From Bacillus taeanensis (GTDB lineage Bacteria > Bacillota > Bacilli > Bacillales > UBA6769): a DNA stretch of 64,000 bases. The notes under the pieces were generated by a model. It was not told the DNA's origin and did not search any database. It saw only the letters and a program-made list of their open reading frames with translations. Numbering within the stretch: position 1 is the stretch's first letter; every line of letters starts with the position of its first letter. Below, one piece after another: positions 25,435-37,846 of this stretch. The position numbers and the translations under genes were made by a program. The stretch is from positions 1 to 64,000 of the forward strand of contig NZ_QOCW01000017.1 of NCBI RefSeq assembly GCF_003318295.1. Direction: 5' to 3'.

Positions 25435-26577
25435 ATGAAACTCTCGTTTACGAAAGAACAGGAAATGCTACGAAAAATGGTGCGTGATTTTGCGGAGGCT
25501 GAAATTGCTCCTGCTGTCGCCAGCATGGAAGAAACCGATGAATTTCCGTTTGCGCTTGTAAAAAAAATGGCTGCACTCGGGTTTTTAGGCATTCCAATCC
25601 CTGAAAAATACGGCGGGGCGGGGATGGATTTTGTGTCCTATATTTTAGCGGTTCATGAAATTTCAAAAGTAAGCGCCGCAGTTGGGGTCATTTTAAGTGT
25701 CCACACATCAGTCGGCACAAATCCGATTCTTTATTTTGGATCAGAGAAGCAGAAAAATCACTATATTCCAAAGCTTGCTTCTGGTGAGTTTCTCAGTGCC
25801 TTTGCTTTAACAGAACCTGAAGCGGGCTCTGACGCGGCGAGTCTTAAGATGCGGGCTGAGAAAAAAGGCAGTTTCTATTTTTTAAACGGCACAAAAGTTT
25901 TTATTACAAACGGACTCGCTGCCGATACGTATATTGTGTTTGCTCGTACAAGTGCTGAAAGCGGTAAAAATGGCATTTCCGCCTTTATCGTTGAAAAAGG
26001 CACAGCAGGCTTTACATTCGGTAAAAAAGAGAAAAAGATGGGGTTAAACGGCTCCAATACCCTTGCATGTATTTTTGAAAATGCGAAAGTACCCGATGAA
26101 AACTTACTTGGAAAAGAAGGGGAAGGCTTTAAAATTGCGCTCAGCAACTTAGATAAAGGACGTGTTGGCATTGCGGCACAGTCACTTGGCATTGCAGAAG
26201 GCGCTTATCTTCATGCCCTAAATTATGCGAAAAGCCGCAAGCAGTTCGGTAAAGCGATTGCGTATCAGCAGGGAATTGCCTTTAAGCTTGCCGATATGGC
26301 GGCATCTATTGAAGCAGCAAAACTATTAGTCTATCAAGCGGCTTCCCTTATTGCAGAAGGAAAGCCGTGTAAAAAGAAAGCCTCTATGGCAAAGCTTTAT
26401 GCGTCAAAAACAGCGATGAAAGCGGCGATTGAAGCGGTACAAATTTTTGGTGGTTACGGCTATACGAAAGACTATCCGGTTGAACGTTATTTTCGCGATG
26501 CAAAAGTGTGCGAAATTTATGAAGGAACGAGTGAAATTCAGCATATGGTAATCAGCAATATGCTGCTGAGATCCTAG
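25435..26577 (+). CDS. Acyl-CoA dehydrogenase 1
   Basis: A 380-residue FAD enzyme that introduces the 2,3 double bond into acyl-CoA. The flavin and substrate motifs [16 protein letters not shown] and the C-terminal [12 protein letters not shown], whose Glu is the catalytic base, are present. GGGGGAG precedes the ATG. The adjacent gene encodes a paralogue, so the pair probably differ in chain length or branching. Probably MmgC/short-chain like. Confidence 0.9.
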   Translation: MKLSFTKEQEMLRKMVRDFAEAEIAPAVASMEETDEFPFALVKKMAALGFLGIPIPEKYGGAGMDFVSYILAVHEISKVSAAVGVILSVHTSVGTNPILYFGSEKQKNHYIPKLASGEFLSAFALTEPEAGSDAASLKMRAEKKGSFYFLNGTKVFITNGLAADTYIVFARTSAESGKNGISAFIVEKGTAGFTFGKKEKKMGLNGSNTLACIFENAKVPDENLLGKEGEGFKIALSNLDKGRVGIAAQSLGIAEGAYLHALNYAKSRKQFGKAIAYQQGIAFKLADMAASIEAAKLLVYQAASLIAEGKPCKKKASMAKLYASKTAMKAAIEAVQIFGGYGYTKDYPVERYFRDAKVCEIYEGTSEIQHMVISNMLLRS

Positions 26578-26591
26578 AAAGGGGCCGTTTT

Positions 26592-27719
26592 ATGAACTTT
26601 CAGCTTTCAGAAGAGAATAAGATGCTTCGGAAAATGATTCGTGATTTTGCCAAAAATGAAGTGGAACCAACCGCGGCAGAGCGCGATGAAGAAGAACGTT
26701 TTGATCGCACAATTTTTGAGGAAATGGCGTCGCTTGGTTTAACGGGTATTCCGTGGCCTGAAAAGTACGGCGGTTCGGGGATGGATTTTTTAAGCTATGT
26801 GATTGCTGTCGAGGAACTATCGCGGGTTTGTGCGTCAACAGGAGTCACGCTTTCTGCTCATACGTCGCTTGTGGGCTGGCCGCTTTATAAGTTTGGAACA
26901 GAGAAGCAAAAAGAAACGTTTTTAAAACCGCTCGCACTCGGTACAAAAATTGGTGCCTATGCTTTAACAGAGTCAGGATCGGGCAGTGATGCGGGGGCAA
27001 TGCGGACAACGGCAGTAAAAAAAGGTGATTTCTATCTTTTAAACGGCTCAAAAATTTTTATTACAAACGGCGGTGAAGCAGACATTTATATTGTGTTTGC
27101 GAAAATGGGTGAAGCAAGCACTGCCTTTATTGTGGAAGAAGGAACAGAAGGGTTTTCAATCGGCAAAAAAGAAAAAAAGCTCGGAATTCGCTCCTCGCCA
27201 ACTGTTGAAATTATGTTTGAAGACTGTAAAATTCCAGCGGAAAATCGCCTTGGTGAAGAAGGAGAAGGCTTTAAAATCGCGATGATGACGTTAGACGGGG
27301 GCCGAAACGGTATTGCCGCACAGGCTGTCGGGATTGCTCAAGGGGCTCTTGATGCCGCAGTCGCTTATGCAAAGGAACGCAAGCAGTTCGGTCGTCCAAT
27401 CGCCCATCAGCAGGGAATTGCCTTTAAGCTTGCGGATATGGCAACGAAAATTGAAGCAGCCCGACTGTTAACGTATCAAGCGGCATGGCGTGAAGATAAC
27501 GGCCTTTCCTATGGAAAAGAGTCAGCGATGGCGAAGCTTTTTGCAGGGGATACGGCAATGGAAGTGACAACAGAGGCGGTGCAGGTGTTTGGAGGCTACG
27601 GTTATACGAAGGAATATCCAGTTGAGCGTTATATGCGTGATGCGAAAATTACACAAATTTATGAAGGCACAAATGAAATTCAGCGTCTCGTTATTTCGAG
27701 AATGCTTTTGAAAGAGTAG
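26592..27719 (+). CDS. acdA: Acyl-CoA dehydrogenase 2 (AcdA-like)
   Basis: A 375-residue paralogue of the preceding enzyme, with [16 protein letters not shown] and [12 protein letters not shown] motifs. In B. subtilis acdA directly follows fadF, so this is the probable positional equivalent although the intervening genes separate them here. It starts 14 bases behind the first dehydrogenase gene and is followed by fadR. Confidence 0.85.
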   Translation: MNFQLSEENKMLRKMIRDFAKNEVEPTAAERDEEERFDRTIFEEMASLGLTGIPWPEKYGGSGMDFLSYVIAVEELSRVCASTGVTLSAHTSLVGWPLYKFGTEKQKETFLKPLALGTKIGAYALTESGSGSDAGAMRTTAVKKGDFYLLNGSKIFITNGGEADIYIVFAKMGEASTAFIVEEGTEGFSIGKKEKKLGIRSSPTVEIMFEDCKIPAENRLGEEGEGFKIAMMTLDGGRNGIAAQAVGIAQGALDAAVAYAKERKQFGRPIAHQQGIAFKLADMATKIEAARLLTYQAAWREDNGLSYGKESAMAKLFAGDTAMEVTTEAVQVFGGYGYTKEYPVERYMRDAKITQIYEGTNEIQRLVISRMLLKE

Positions 27720-27734
27720 AGAGGTATGGCGTTA

Positions 27735-28373
27735 ATGAAGCGTAAAAAAATTCCTTCACTCGTTAAAGACCAAAAACTTGTTGAAAGGCGCCGCAAACAA
27801 ATTATTGAAGCTGCTGTCGAGTGTTATAAAGAAAAGGGCTTTCATAAAACAACCACACGAGAAATAGCTGAAAAAGCAGGCTTTAGTATCGGTACATTGT
27901 ATGAATATATCCGCAAAAAAGAAGATGTATTGTATCTTGTTTGTGATGCGATTTATGAGGAAGTTCAAAGAAAAGCAGCTGAAGCAATTGGTTTTCATAC
28001 AGATGCTGTTGTTCAGTTGAAAAGAGCACTGTTTGGTTATTTTTCAGTGATGGACAGTATGCAGGATGAAGTTGTTGTCATGTATCAAGAAGTGAAATCG
28101 CTCTCAAAAGAATCACTGCCATATGTATTAAAAAAGGAGCGTGATATGGAAGAGGTGTTTGAAGAGCTTTTAACGCGCTGTGTTGCTGAAAAACGGCTGT
28201 CGCTTTTACAGAAGGAAATTCGCTGTGCCGCTAATAATCTTGTGATTGCTGGCCAAATGTGGGCGTTTCGGAGATGGACGCTGCAGGAAGCATATGATAT
28301 TAACACATATACCGAGCTGCAGTGGCGTCTTTTGTATTTTGGAATGAAACATGTAAGCGAGGTGACGGAATGA
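27735..28373 (+). CDS. fadR: TetR-family regulator FadR
   Basis: A 212-residue regulator. The N-terminal helix-turn-helix ([32 protein letters not shown], residues about 32-64, split here only for description) is classical TetR. The C-terminal domain would bind acyl-CoA. I chose the ATG at 27735, about 10 bases after GAGAGG; the ATG at 27726 lies too close. The gene ends overlapping the icmF start (ATGA). Identity as FadR rests on operon context and the FadR box before fadF. Confidence 0.8.
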   Translation: MKRKKIPSLVKDQKLVERRRKQIIEAAVECYKEKGFHKTTTREIAEKAGFSIGTLYEYIRKKEDVLYLVCDAIYEEVQRKAAEAIGFHTDAVVQLKRALFGYFSVMDSMQDEVVVMYQEVKSLSKESLPYVLKKERDMEEVFEELLTRCVAEKRLSLLQKEIRCAANNLVIAGQMWAFRRWTLQEAYDINTYTELQWRLLYFGMKHVSEVTE

Positions 28374-31300
28374 TGGAAACAGAAGGATATCGTCCGAAAT
28401 ATCCGATTCGGTTTGTGACGGCATCAAGCTTGTTTGACGGTCATGATGCCTCCATTAATATTATGCGCCGTATTTTTCAGGGAAGCGGGGCTGAAGTCAT
28501 TCATCTTGGCCATAACCGCTCTGTTGAAGAAGTCGCGAATGCCGCGATTCAAGAAGATGTGCAGGGCATTGCTGTTTCTTCTTATCAAGGCGGACATGTC
28601 GAATATTTTAAATATATGTATGATTGCCTTAAGGAAAAAGGTGCTTCACATATTCGTATTTACGGCGGCGGTGGCGGTGTCATCATTCCGAGGGAAATAA
28701 AAGAGCTCCATGAATACGGCATTGCGAAAATTTTCTCTCCAGAAGACGGGCGCACCCTGGGGCTGCAGGGAATGATTAATACGATGCTTAAACAGTGTGA
28801 TTTTCCGATTGTAAAAGATCTACCACAAAATATCTTTAGTCGACTAAAAAAGCAGGAGCCTCTCGCCATTGCAAGGCTTATTTCCCTTGTTGAGCATCAA
28901 GTCGAAGCAGCAAATGAAACGGCGGCAGCGCTTGATGGCATTCTCGAAAAAGTAAAAAAGGAAAGCAGCAAAGCACCGGTGCTCGGCATTACCGGAACAG
29001 GCGGAGCTGGAAAAAGCTCGCTAACCGATGAAATTGTAAGACGGTTTTTAAATCGATTTCCTGATAAAACGATTGCGATTCTTTCAGTGGACCCAACCAA
29101 GCAAAAAACAGGTGGGGCGCTGCTCGGAGACCGAATTCGGATGAACGCAATTCATTCACCGAACGTGTATATGCGAAGCTTAGCAACACGAAACTCAAAA
29201 ACAGAGCTTTCGCTTGCGATTCGCGATGCGCTGTCTGTTGTAAAAGCAGCAGGATTTGATTTTACGATTGTGGAAACGAGCGGGATTGGCCAGGGAAATG
29301 CGGAAATTGCAGCGATTTCTGATGTATCCATGTATGTGATGACAAGTGAATACGGAGCACCCTCACAGCTTGAAAAAATTGATATGATTGATTTTGCTGA
29401 TTTGATCGCGATTAATAAATTTGAGCGCAAAGGTTCAGAAGATGCCCTAAGAGATGTGAAAAAACAATTTCAACGAAGCCGGATGCTTTTTGAAGCACCG
29501 CTTGATGAGATGCCTGTATACGGAACAATTGCAAGTCAGTTTAATGATCCGGGTGTCAATATTCTTTTTAACGTTTTAATTGAAAGAATGAATCAAAAGT
29601 GTGCTGTAAATTGGAAAACCGAGCTTTCAACGAATGGAAAAGTAAAAAAACAAAACATCATTATACCAAGCAATCGCGAGCAGTATTTACAAGAAATTGC
29701 CGACACTGTCCGCAAGTATCATACACATGTCGATGAGCAGGTAAAGCTTTCACGCGAATGCTTTCAACTGCACGGCGCAGTTGAAGCGCTAGAAAAAGAA
29801 GGACGGGATGCCTATTTAGTTAGAGAACTTGAAGCGTTAAAAACGAAAAAAGTAAAAAAGCTTCATCCATCTGTAAAAGAAATGTTAGACGGATGGGAAA
29901 GGGTAAAAGAGAAGTACAGCGGCGATGAGTTTGTTATAAAAATTCGTGATAAAGAAATGAAGGTTGAACTGACAACAAAGAGCTTATCAGGACTTAAGGT
30001 TCCCAAAGTGATTTTACCAAAGTTTGAAGATTGGGGTGAAATTATCCGCTGGTTAATGAAGGAAAATGTGCCCGGAAGTTTTCCGTTTACAGCAGGCGTG
30101 TTTTCGTTTAAACGAAAAGGAGAAGACCCAAAGCGCCAGTTTGCCGGAGAAGGACCGCCGGAGCGGACGAATCGCCGCTTTCATTATTTATCAAAAGATG
30201 ATGAAGCGAAGCGGCTCAGCACTGCCTTTGATTCCGTGACATTATATGGGGAAGATCCGGCAGTAAGACCTGATATTTTTGGGAAAATTGGTGAAAGCGG
30301 TGTGAGTGTCTGCACACTTGATGATATGAAAAAGCTTTATAAAGGTTTTCGTTTATGTGATCCGAAAACATCTGTTTCGATGACGATTAACGGTCCGGCA
30401 CCGATACTTTTAGCGATGTTTATGAATACAGCGATTGAGCAGGAGCGTGAAAAATTCAGAGAAGAAAACGAGCGCCTCCCGACAAAAGAAGAAGCGAAAA
30501 ACATCAAGGCCGCGGCATTACAGGCAGTAAGAGGGACGGTGCAGGCCGATATTTTAAAAGAAGATCAAGGTCAAAACACATGTATTTTTTCAACAGAGTT
30601 TGCGCTAAGAATGATGGGTGATATTCAGAAATACTTTATTGATCATAAGGTACGCAATTATTATTCGGTTTCGATTTCTGGCTATCATATTGCGGAAGCG
30701 GGGGCAAATCCGATTTCACAGCTTGCGTTTACACTTGCCAATGGCTTTACGTATGTGGAGTATTATTTAAGCCGCGGCATGGATATTAACGATTTTGCCC
30801 CGAATTTATCATTTTTTTTCAGCAATGGACTTGATCCGGAATATACGGTCATTGGGCGTGTTGCAAGAAGAATTTGGGCGGTCGTGATGCGCGATAAGTA
30901 TGGTGGAAATGAGCGCAGCCAAAAGCTCAAATATCATATTCAAACATCAGGGCGTTCTCTTCATGCACAGGAAATGGCTTTTAACGATATCCGCACCACA
31001 CTGCAGGCGTTAATCGCCATTTATGATCACTGCAACTCGCTTCATACGAATGCATACGACGAGGCGGTCACAACGCCGACAGAAGAATCGGTAAGACGGG
31101 CGATGGCGATTCAGCTTATTATTACGAAAGAACTCGGCCTTGCCAAAAATGAAAACGCACTGCAGGGCTCCTTTATTATTGAAGAGCTCACTGACTTAGT
31201 CGAAGAAGCCGTTCTAAAGGAATTCGAGCGAATCAGCGCAAGAGGCGGCGTGCTTGGCGCGATGGAAAGGCAGTATCAGCGCAGTAAAATTCAAGAGGAA

Positions 31301-31633
31301 TCCATGCTCTATGAAATGCAAAAACATAGCGGAAAGCTGCCGATTATCGGTGTCAATACGTATCAAAATCCAAATCCGCCAAAAGACGATGACTTTAATA
31401 TTCCGCTTGCCCGCGCCTCACAAGAAGAAAAAAACAGTCAAATTACGAACCTTCACGCTTTTCAACATAAGCATCAGGAAAGCGCAGCTAAAGCGCTCAC
31501 TCGTCTAAAACAAACCGCCCTTCAAAACGGCAGCATTTTTGCGGAATTAATGGAAACCGTTAAAGTGGCAAGTCTCGGTCAAATTACAAACGCTCTCTAC
31601 GAAGTCGGCGGCAAATACCGCCGCAATTTATAG
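28370..31633 (+). CDS. icmF: Fused isobutyryl-CoA mutase IcmF
   Basis: A 1087-residue coenzyme-B12 enzyme that interconverts isobutyryl-CoA and butyryl-CoA. The N-terminal B12-binding domain has the cobalt-ligating His in DGHDAS (H25). A MeaI-like GTPase chaperone domain follows, with P-loop [13 protein letters not shown] near residue 215 and later NKFERKG. The C-terminal half is the acyl-CoA mutase barrel ([40 protein letters not shown]). The three parts in one chain define IcmF. GAGGTG precedes the ATG, which overlaps the fadR stop. It lets branched-chain acyl-CoA enter the straight-chain beta-oxidation genes upstream. Confidence 0.93.
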   Translation: MMETEGYRPKYPIRFVTASSLFDGHDASINIMRRIFQGSGAEVIHLGHNRSVEEVANAAIQEDVQGIAVSSYQGGHVEYFKYMYDCLKEKGASHIRIYGGGGGVIIPREIKELHEYGIAKIFSPEDGRTLGLQGMINTMLKQCDFPIVKDLPQNIFSRLKKQEPLAIARLISLVEHQVEAANETAAALDGILEKVKKESSKAPVLGITGTGGAGKSSLTDEIVRRFLNRFPDKTIAILSVDPTKQKTGGALLGDRIRMNAIHSPNVYMRSLATRNSKTELSLAIRDALSVVKAAGFDFTIVETSGIGQGNAEIAAISDVSMYVMTSEYGAPSQLEKIDMIDFADLIAINKFERKGSEDALRDVKKQFQRSRMLFEAPLDEMPVYGTIASQFNDPGVNILFNVLIERMNQKCAVNWKTELSTNGKVKKQNIIIPSNREQYLQEIADTVRKYHTHVDEQVKLSRECFQLHGAVEALEKEGRDAYLVRELEALKTKKVKKLHPSVKEMLDGWERVKEKYSGDEFVIKIRDKEMKVELTTKSLSGLKVPKVILPKFEDWGEIIRWLMKENVPGSFPFTAGVFSFKRKGEDPKRQFAGEGPPERTNRRFHYLSKDDEAKRLSTAFDSVTLYGEDPAVRPDIFGKIGESGVSVCTLDDMKKLYKGFRLCDPKTSVSMTINGPAPILLAMFMNTAIEQEREKFREENERLPTKEEAKNIKAAALQAVRGTVQADILKEDQGQNTCIFSTEFALRMMGDIQKYFIDHKVRNYYSVSISGYHIAEAGANPISQLAFTLANGFTYVEYYLSRGMDINDFAPNLSFFFSNGLDPEYTVIGRVARRIWAVVMRDKYGGNERSQKLKYHIQTSGRSLHAQEMAFNDIRTTLQALIAIYDHCNSLHTNAYDEAVTTPTEESVRRAMAIQLIITKELGLAKNENALQGSFIIEELTDLVEEAVLKEFERISARGGVLGAMERQYQRSKIQEESMLYEMQKHSGKLPIIGVNTYQNPNPPKDDDFNIPLARASQEEKNSQITNLHAFQHKHQESAAKALTRLKQTALQNGSIFAELMETVKVASLGQITNALYEVGGKYRRNL

Positions 31634-31674
31634 CACTTCCACTTGTAAAATAAAAAATTTCGTTTTATTGTTAG

Positions 31675-31701
31675 GAGAGGAGCAATTTTCCTCTCTTTTT
31701 T
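31675..31701 (+). terminator. Terminator of the fad operon
   Basis: GAGAGGA and TCCTCTC stem, 7-base loop, T-run; 42 bases after the icmF stop. Confidence 0.85.
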
Positions 31702-31879
31702 AATTAATTTATAATTTTTAAAAGAGGCTTCTCTGAATAATCCTCGTGGTCCTAACCATGCTTCAGTGAGTTATTTAATAATATGAATAATTTGCTCCTT
31801 ACTAGCATATATCTAGTGCTTTTGTTTATAATGAATGGTATGATTTCTAACAGCGTAATTTATGAAAGGGAGTGCCGAT

Positions 31880-32389
31880 ATGAGTAAGTTGGACAATATG
31901 CCAAAAGAAGATCTTCACGAAATCGCATCAATTGATATCATCAATATCCTTCTTCAAGAAGCAAAACAACCAGTATCTTTCTATACATTAATGGATCAAG
32001 TACAGCAGTACAAAAAGCTATCTGAAGAAGAAAAGAAAGTGCGCGCACTTCAAGCGTACACGGATTTAAACGTTGATGGTCGTTTTGTATCCCTTGGCGA
32101 TAATCAATGGGGATTAAAAGCTTGGTACCCAGTTGAGCAAACAGAAGAAGAACTGGCGACAACAATTAAGTCAAAAAAACGCCGCAAAAAAGATGACGAT
32201 GACGAGAATGATTTTGATCTTGTCGACGAATATGATGAATTGGATGATTTAGATGATGAAGATCTTGATACAGATGATCTTGATGATCTTGATGAGGAAG
32301 ATTTAGACGATTTTGATGACGAGGATGAGGAAGATTTTGATGAAGACGACGAAGAGGAAGACTTTGACGACGAAGAGGAAGAGCTTTAA
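31880..32389 (+). CDS. rpoE: RNA polymerase delta subunit
   Basis: A 169-residue subunit. A folded N-terminal domain (HARE-HTH, residues 1-90) is followed by a basic KSKKRRKK patch and a long acidic tail almost entirely of Asp and Glu. Delta promotes release of RNA from the polymerase and enzyme recycling in Gram-positive bacteria. I chose the ATG at 31880 with AAAGGGAGTG upstream. It lies before pyrG as in B. subtilis. Confidence 0.93.
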   Translation: MSKLDNMPKEDLHEIASIDIINILLQEAKQPVSFYTLMDQVQQYKKLSEEEKKVRALQAYTDLNVDGRFVSLGDNQWGLKAWYPVEQTEEELATTIKSKKRRKKDDDDENDFDLVDEYDELDDLDDEDLDTDDLDDLDEEDLDDFDDEDEEDFDEDDEEEDFDDEEEEL

Positions 32390-32425
32390 TTCTTTTTTTC
32401 TAAAAAAACTTCTCTTTAAAACAGC

Positions 32426-32566
32426 TTGACTTTTTACGATAGAGTAGGTAGAATCATTTTTGGGCTTTACCGATAGCAATTAAAAAATGCAACAATTCAC
32501 ATAATTTATTTCTACTCAACAAAAGTGCCCCCGTCCCTAGGCGTGGTGTCACTTTTGTTTTTTTAT
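32426..32566 (+). promoter_or_regulatory. pyrG promoter and CTP-sensing attenuator
   Basis: TTGACT (32426-32431), 17 bases, TAGAAT (32449-32454), and a predicted start at GGGC (32462). A terminator follows: ACAAAAGTG (32519-32527) pairs with CACTTTTGT (32550-32558), then a T-run. The 5' arm contains CCCCC. In Gram-positive pyrG genes, low CTP makes polymerase stutter at GGGC and add extra G residues that pair with this C-rich arm and prevent termination. All required elements are visible here. Confidence 0.85.
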
Positions 32567-32580
32567 TTTCAGGAATGGTG

Positions 32581-32640
32581 GATTTGAGGCGTCCGGCACC
32601 AATTGAAATTGGGCTAAGCGGGGCGCTTTCGTTTTTCATA
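32581..32640. repeat. Intergenic repeat fragment in the pyrG leader
   Basis: GAGGCGTCCGGCACCAATTG, then GGGCTAAGCGGGGCGCTTTC and GTTTTTCA, resembling the end of the type A/B repeats. It lies between the attenuator and the pyrG ribosome binding site. Confidence 0.4.
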
Positions 32641-32718
32641 CATGAAGCAAACAGCAATTTTCTCTATTCCTATTTTGTATAGATTCTTTTTAAATTTGAA
32701 AAAATAACTTTGTATTGA

Positions 32719-34332
<1,614 letters not shown>

Positions 34333-34339
34333 ATAAAAC

Positions 34340-34377
34340 GAGGATGACCCTAAGCTTTTGGATCATCCTCATTTTTT
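34340..34377. terminator. pyrG terminator
   Basis: GAGGATGA and TCATCCTC arms, A-rich before and T-rich after, between convergent pyrG and ywjG. Confidence 0.85.
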
Positions 34378-34420
34378 ATGATAACTTTTTAAAATATGGA
34401 CATCTTAAAAAGTAATCAGC

Positions 34421-34945
34421 TTATAATTCATGTTCAATCACTATTTCTTTTGTTGTTAAATAAAGGGCATAATATCCGTAAAGCCCTGTAATCGCCGAGG
34501 GAAAACCGATTTTTGAACCATCTTCAGCCGGAACAAGAGGACTCATAAGTTTTGTATCAATAGAAAAATCGGCAATGTTTATAAGGGAAGCCTCTCCTTC
34601 TTTATGAGCAGACAGTGTAATCAACTTTGCGCCCTGGGCTTTTATCTTTTTGGCAAGCTCAACCGCTTCTTTATCTGTGGAAAAGCGAGAAGCGAGCACA
34701 ACAAGATCAAGTGATGTGAGCTGTTCAACTGTCTCAAGGTTTAGCTGTTGCGGGTTTGGCAGTGTGTCCGGTCCAAAGACTGCAGCGCTTTCGACCGCTT
34801 TCATTTCTTTTGTTCCGTAAAAATAAATTGTGCCATCACTTACAATCGTTTGGGCAAGCAATCGTGCGCTGTCTTCAATTTCAAATTCCTCTTTTTGAAT
34901 GTTTTGAAAGGCGCCTAAAAGCTGTGTTGTAAAAATTTTCAACAT
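34421..34945 (-). CDS. ywjG: DUF2529 protein YwjG
   Basis: A 174-residue protein of the YwjG/DUF2529 family with a sugar-isomerase-like (SIS) fold suggested by DGTIYFYGTKEMKAVES and DLVVLASRFSTDKEAVELAK. Function unknown. It lies between pyrG and spo0F as in B. subtilis, on the opposite strand and divergent from spo0F. Confidence 0.85.
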   Translation of the reverse strand: MLKIFTTQLLGAFQNIQKEEFEIEDSARLLAQTIVSDGTIYFYGTKEMKAVESAAVFGPDTLPNPQQLNLETVEQLTSLDLVVLASRFSTDKEAVELAKKIKAQGAKLITLSAHKEGEASLINIADFSIDTKLMSPLVPAEDGSKIGFPSAITGLYGYYALYLTTKEIVIEHEL

Positions 34946-35018
34946 CTATTTTTCACCATCTTTCATTTTTTCTAGTCAAATTCCGACAATCATTGTATAT
35001 TAGATTTTAACGAAATGG

Positions 35019-35047
35019 AAGGAAATATACAATTAATAGAGAACTAT
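35019..35047 (+). promoter_or_regulatory. Possible sigma-H promoter of spo0F
   Basis: AAGGAAAT followed about 14 bases later by GAACTAT resembles a sigma-H promoter, which drives spo0F in B. subtilis. A near-match to a reversed 0A box (TTGTCGGAA read on the minus strand) lies at 34981-34989. A TATAAT at 35049-35054 could serve sigma-A. Confidence 0.35.
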
Positions 35048-35091
35048 ACTATAATTAAGCAGAGAAAAATGGACCTAGGGAGAGACATAAA

Positions 35092-35457
35092 ATGGATAAA
35101 AAAATTCTCATCGTTGATGACCAATATGGAATTCGTATTCTATTAAACGAAATTTTTCAAAAGGTAGGCTATAAAACCTATCAAGCTGCTAATGGGGTAC
35201 AGGCATTAGCCATTGTGAAAGATGAAGATCCTGATTTAGTGGTTTTAGATATGAAAATTCCTGGGATGGACGGGTTAGAAATTTTAAAGCATGTGAAAGA
35301 AATGGATCCAGATATTAAAGTAATTATTATGACTGCTTACGGTGAACTGGATATGATTCATGAAGCAATGGATCTTGGCGCGATTACACACTTTGCGAAG
35401 CCGTTTGATATTGATGAAATTCGGGAAGCGGTAAAGAAAGAAGTACCGCTTGATTAA
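35092..35457 (+). CDS. spo0F: Sporulation phosphorelay response regulator Spo0F
   Basis: A single receiver domain of 121 residues without an output domain. The acidic pocket is DD at 9-10, the phosphorylated Asp is D53 in [12 protein letters not shown], Thr is in IIMTAYG and Lys in FAKPFD. Spo0F takes phosphate from sporulation kinases and passes it to Spo0B. A KinE-like kinase is encoded about 15 kb downstream. Confidence 0.97.
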   Translation: MDKKILIVDDQYGIRILLNEIFQKVGYKTYQAANGVQALAIVKDEDPDLVVLDMKIPGMDGLEILKHVKEMDPDIKVIIMTAYGELDMIHEAMDLGAITHFAKPFDIDEIREAVKKEVPLD

Positions 35458-35478
35458 TACTACAAACTTCGATCATTA

Positions 35479-35550
35479 GGCGAGGCTGCTTTTAACGTTG
35501 AGGTGCGAAATGTTCCTTTTCACGAGGACAGCATTAAAAGCAGGCTCGCC
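35479..35550. repeat. Long inverted repeat after spo0F
   Basis: GGCGAGGCTGCTTTTAA (35479-35495) and TTAAAAGCAGGCTCGCC (35534-35550) are complementary at 16 of 17 positions around a 38-base centre. There is no T-run, so it is an atypical terminator or another structured element. Confidence 0.6.
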
Positions 35551-35632
35551 CTCTAAACACCTCAAAAAGGAAGCGTTTTCAATAAAAACATTGAAATATT
35601 CAGCTTTTTCCCCTCCTAATAACTGTGTGATA

Positions 35633-35744
35633 TGCTATAATAAAAGCGACTTCTATTAAGCATAAAAGTTGTGATTTGCGCAAAAGTTAAGAAAGTGTAC
35701 ATAAAAACACGACGTTTGTACCATCTTGAAGATGAAACGTTTTT
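35633..35744 (+). promoter_or_regulatory. fba promoter and leader hairpin
   Basis: An extended -10 element TGCTATAAT ends at 35641. About 70 bases downstream, ACGTTT (35712-35717) and CATC pair with GATG and AAACGT (35735-35740), followed by TTTT, a terminator-like hairpin 47 bases before the fba start codon. Confidence 0.45.
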
Positions 35745-35790
35745 CTTGCTGCGCAAGGAATAGCAATTAGGAAAAGGGAGGATTTACATT

Positions 35791-36648
35791 ATGCCTTTAG
35801 TTTCTATGAAGGAAATGCTTGAAAAAGCAAAAGCAGAAAGTTATGCCGTTGGACAATTTAACTTAAACAACCTTGAGTTCACACAAGCGATTCTACAAGC
35901 TGCTCAAGAAGAGAATTCACCAGTAATCTTAGGTGTTTCTGAAGGCGCTGGCCGCTACATGGGCGGTTTCAAAACAGTAGTAGCAATGGTAAAAGCGTTA
36001 ATCGAAGAATATAACGTAACTGTACCAGTTGCAATTCACTTAGACCACGGTTCAAGCTTCGAATCATGTGCGAAAGCAATTCATGCAGGATTTACTTCTG
36101 TTATGATTGATGCTTCTCACCACCCATTTGAAGAGAACATTGCAACAACTGCTCAAGTAGTAGAATTAGCTCACATCCACGGAGTTTCTGTAGAAGCAGA
36201 ACTTGGTGTTGTAGGTGGACAAGAAGACGACGTTGTAGCAGAAGGCGTTATTTACGCTGATCCTGAAGAGTGCCGCGAGCTTGTTAAGCGTACTGGTATT
36301 GACTGCTTAGCTCCAGCACTAGGATCTGTTCACGGTCCTTACAAAGGTGAACCAAACTTAGGTTTCACTGAAATGGAAGAAATCGGCGCAAGCACTGGTG
36401 TACCTCTAGTGTTACACGGTGGTACTGGTATCCCAACAAAAGATATCCAAAAAGCGATTTCTTACGGTACTGCGAAAATTAACGTAAACACTGAAAACCA
36501 AATTGCTTCTGCGAAAGTACTTCGTGAAGTAGTGGCTGAAAAGCCAAATGAATACGATCCTCGTAAATTCTTAGGTCCTGCTCGTGAAGCGATCAAAGAA
36601 ACAGTTCAAGGTAAAATGCGCGAGTTCGGTTCTTCAAATAAAGCATAA
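35791..36648 (+). CDS. fbaA: Fructose-bisphosphate aldolase, class II
   Basis: A 285-residue zinc-dependent aldolase of glycolysis. Zinc ligands and active-site residues are seen in [37 protein letters not shown] and [10 protein letters not shown]. Codon choice is strongly biased, as expected for a highly expressed gene. AAGGGAGG precedes the ATG. Confidence 0.97.
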   Translation: MPLVSMKEMLEKAKAESYAVGQFNLNNLEFTQAILQAAQEENSPVILGVSEGAGRYMGGFKTVVAMVKALIEEYNVTVPVAIHLDHGSSFESCAKAIHAGFTSVMIDASHHPFEENIATTAQVVELAHIHGVSVEAELGVVGGQEDDVVAEGVIYADPEECRELVKRTGIDCLAPALGSVHGPYKGEPNLGFTEMEEIGASTGVPLVLHGGTGIPTKDIQKAISYGTAKINVNTENQIASAKVLREVVAEKPNEYDPRKFLGPAREAIKETVQGKMREFGSSNKA

Positions 36649-36671
36649 TTATCATTCGTTTTTATGATTGA

Positions 36672-36700
36672 AAACCGCCTGTAAAAAGGCGGTTTCCTCT
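36672..36700 (+). terminator. fba terminator
   Basis: AAACCGCC and GGCGGTTT arms, 8-base loop, then CCTCTTT; 20 bases after the stop. Confidence 0.75.
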
Positions 36701-36827
36701 TTACTAATTATAAAACGTTTACATTTTGTGATTTTGGTTTATCCTTGTTTTGAATGGGAATAAAAACAAACAGCTTTCTAATTAGAATTGTTTTTTTCTG
36801 TTAGAAAATCAAAAGGGGTGGCGAAAC

Positions 36828-37481
36828 ATGAAATTTTTTATTGATACTGCTAATTTAGAAGAAATTCGTGAGGCAAATGCACTAGGTATTCTTGCAGGGG
36901 TTACAACAAATCCTTCACTTGTTGCAAAAGAAGAAGGCGTAGATTTTCATGACCGTCTTCGTGAAATTTGTGAAGAAGTAAAAGGCTCTGTCAGTGGTGA
37001 AGTTATTGCGACAACTGCTGAGGAAATGATTGAAGAAGGAAAAGAATTAGCCGCTATTGCACCGAACATTACAGTGAAAATTCCAATGACAAAAGACGGC
37101 TTAAAAGCTGTAAAAGCATTAACAGACTTAAAAATTAAAACAAATGTTACATTAATTTTTAATGCTAATCAAGCACTGCTTGCAGCTCGTGCTGGTGCTA
37201 CATATGTATCGCCATTTTTAGGCCGACTTGATGACATAGGGCAAGATGGGTTATTATTAATTTCACAAATAGCTGAAATTTTTGATCGTCATCAAATTAA
37301 CACTGAAATTATCGCAGCATCGATTCGCCATGCCATTCATGTTACAGAAGCAGCCCGCCTTGGTGCACATATTGCAACCATTCCACCAAATGTCATCGGA
37401 CAACTTATTCACCATCCATTAACAGATAAAGGACTTGAAAAGTTTTTAGAAGATTGGAAAAAAGTGCAGGTAAATAGCTAA
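36828..37481 (+). CDS. tal: Transaldolase, small (TalC/YwjH) type
   Basis: A 217-residue class I aldolase of the transaldolase/fructose-6-phosphate aldolase family. [12 protein letters not shown] opens the barrel, and the Schiff-base Lys is in [15 protein letters not shown] (near residue 84). The family moves dihydroxyacetone units between sugar phosphates in the pentose phosphate route. AGGGGTGG precedes the ATG. The order fbaA-tal-murA is conserved in Bacillus. Confidence 0.92.
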   Translation: MKFFIDTANLEEIREANALGILAGVTTNPSLVAKEEGVDFHDRLREICEEVKGSVSGEVIATTAEEMIEEGKELAAIAPNITVKIPMTKDGLKAVKALTDLKIKTNVTLIFNANQALLAARAGATYVSPFLGRLDDIGQDGLLLISQIAEIFDRHQINTEIIAASIRHAIHVTEAARLGAHIATIPPNVIGQLIHHPLTDKGLEKFLEDWKKVQVNS

Positions 37482-37846
37482 ACATCCTGAAAATAATAGA
37501 GAGAGGCTGACTTAAACGTGTAGGATCAGCCCCTCCTCATCTGAGGGGAATAGACCCTATTTAGTCATCCTCATTGCCCACTCACTGTACAATAAAACCC
37601 ATTCTTTATCGAATAATCTTCATAGAACGATAAGTCCAAGCGAATGATCATGAACTTCCTTTTTTACAGACGATAAGGAAGTGTAAGCTTTTGTACGTCA
37701 GTGGTTGTCTAGTTCCAGACGCCGATAAACGGGCGCTTTGCACTTTTCTTATAACAACATTCACAACTTTTGATATTAAGCCTTTTATAGTTAAGGTTCC
37801 CTCTAAGACGGGTTTCTTAATTAAGGGCTGAAGAAGGGAGACTATT
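37482..37846. other. Intergenic space with hairpins and a repeat fragment
   Basis: GGCTGAC/TCAGCC and CCCCTC/GAGGGG hairpins lie at about 37504-37551 and may end the tal transcript. A fragment like the end of the type A/B repeat (GACGCCGATAAACGGGCGCTTTGC) lies at about 37703-37752. No gene was seen. Confidence 0.5.
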
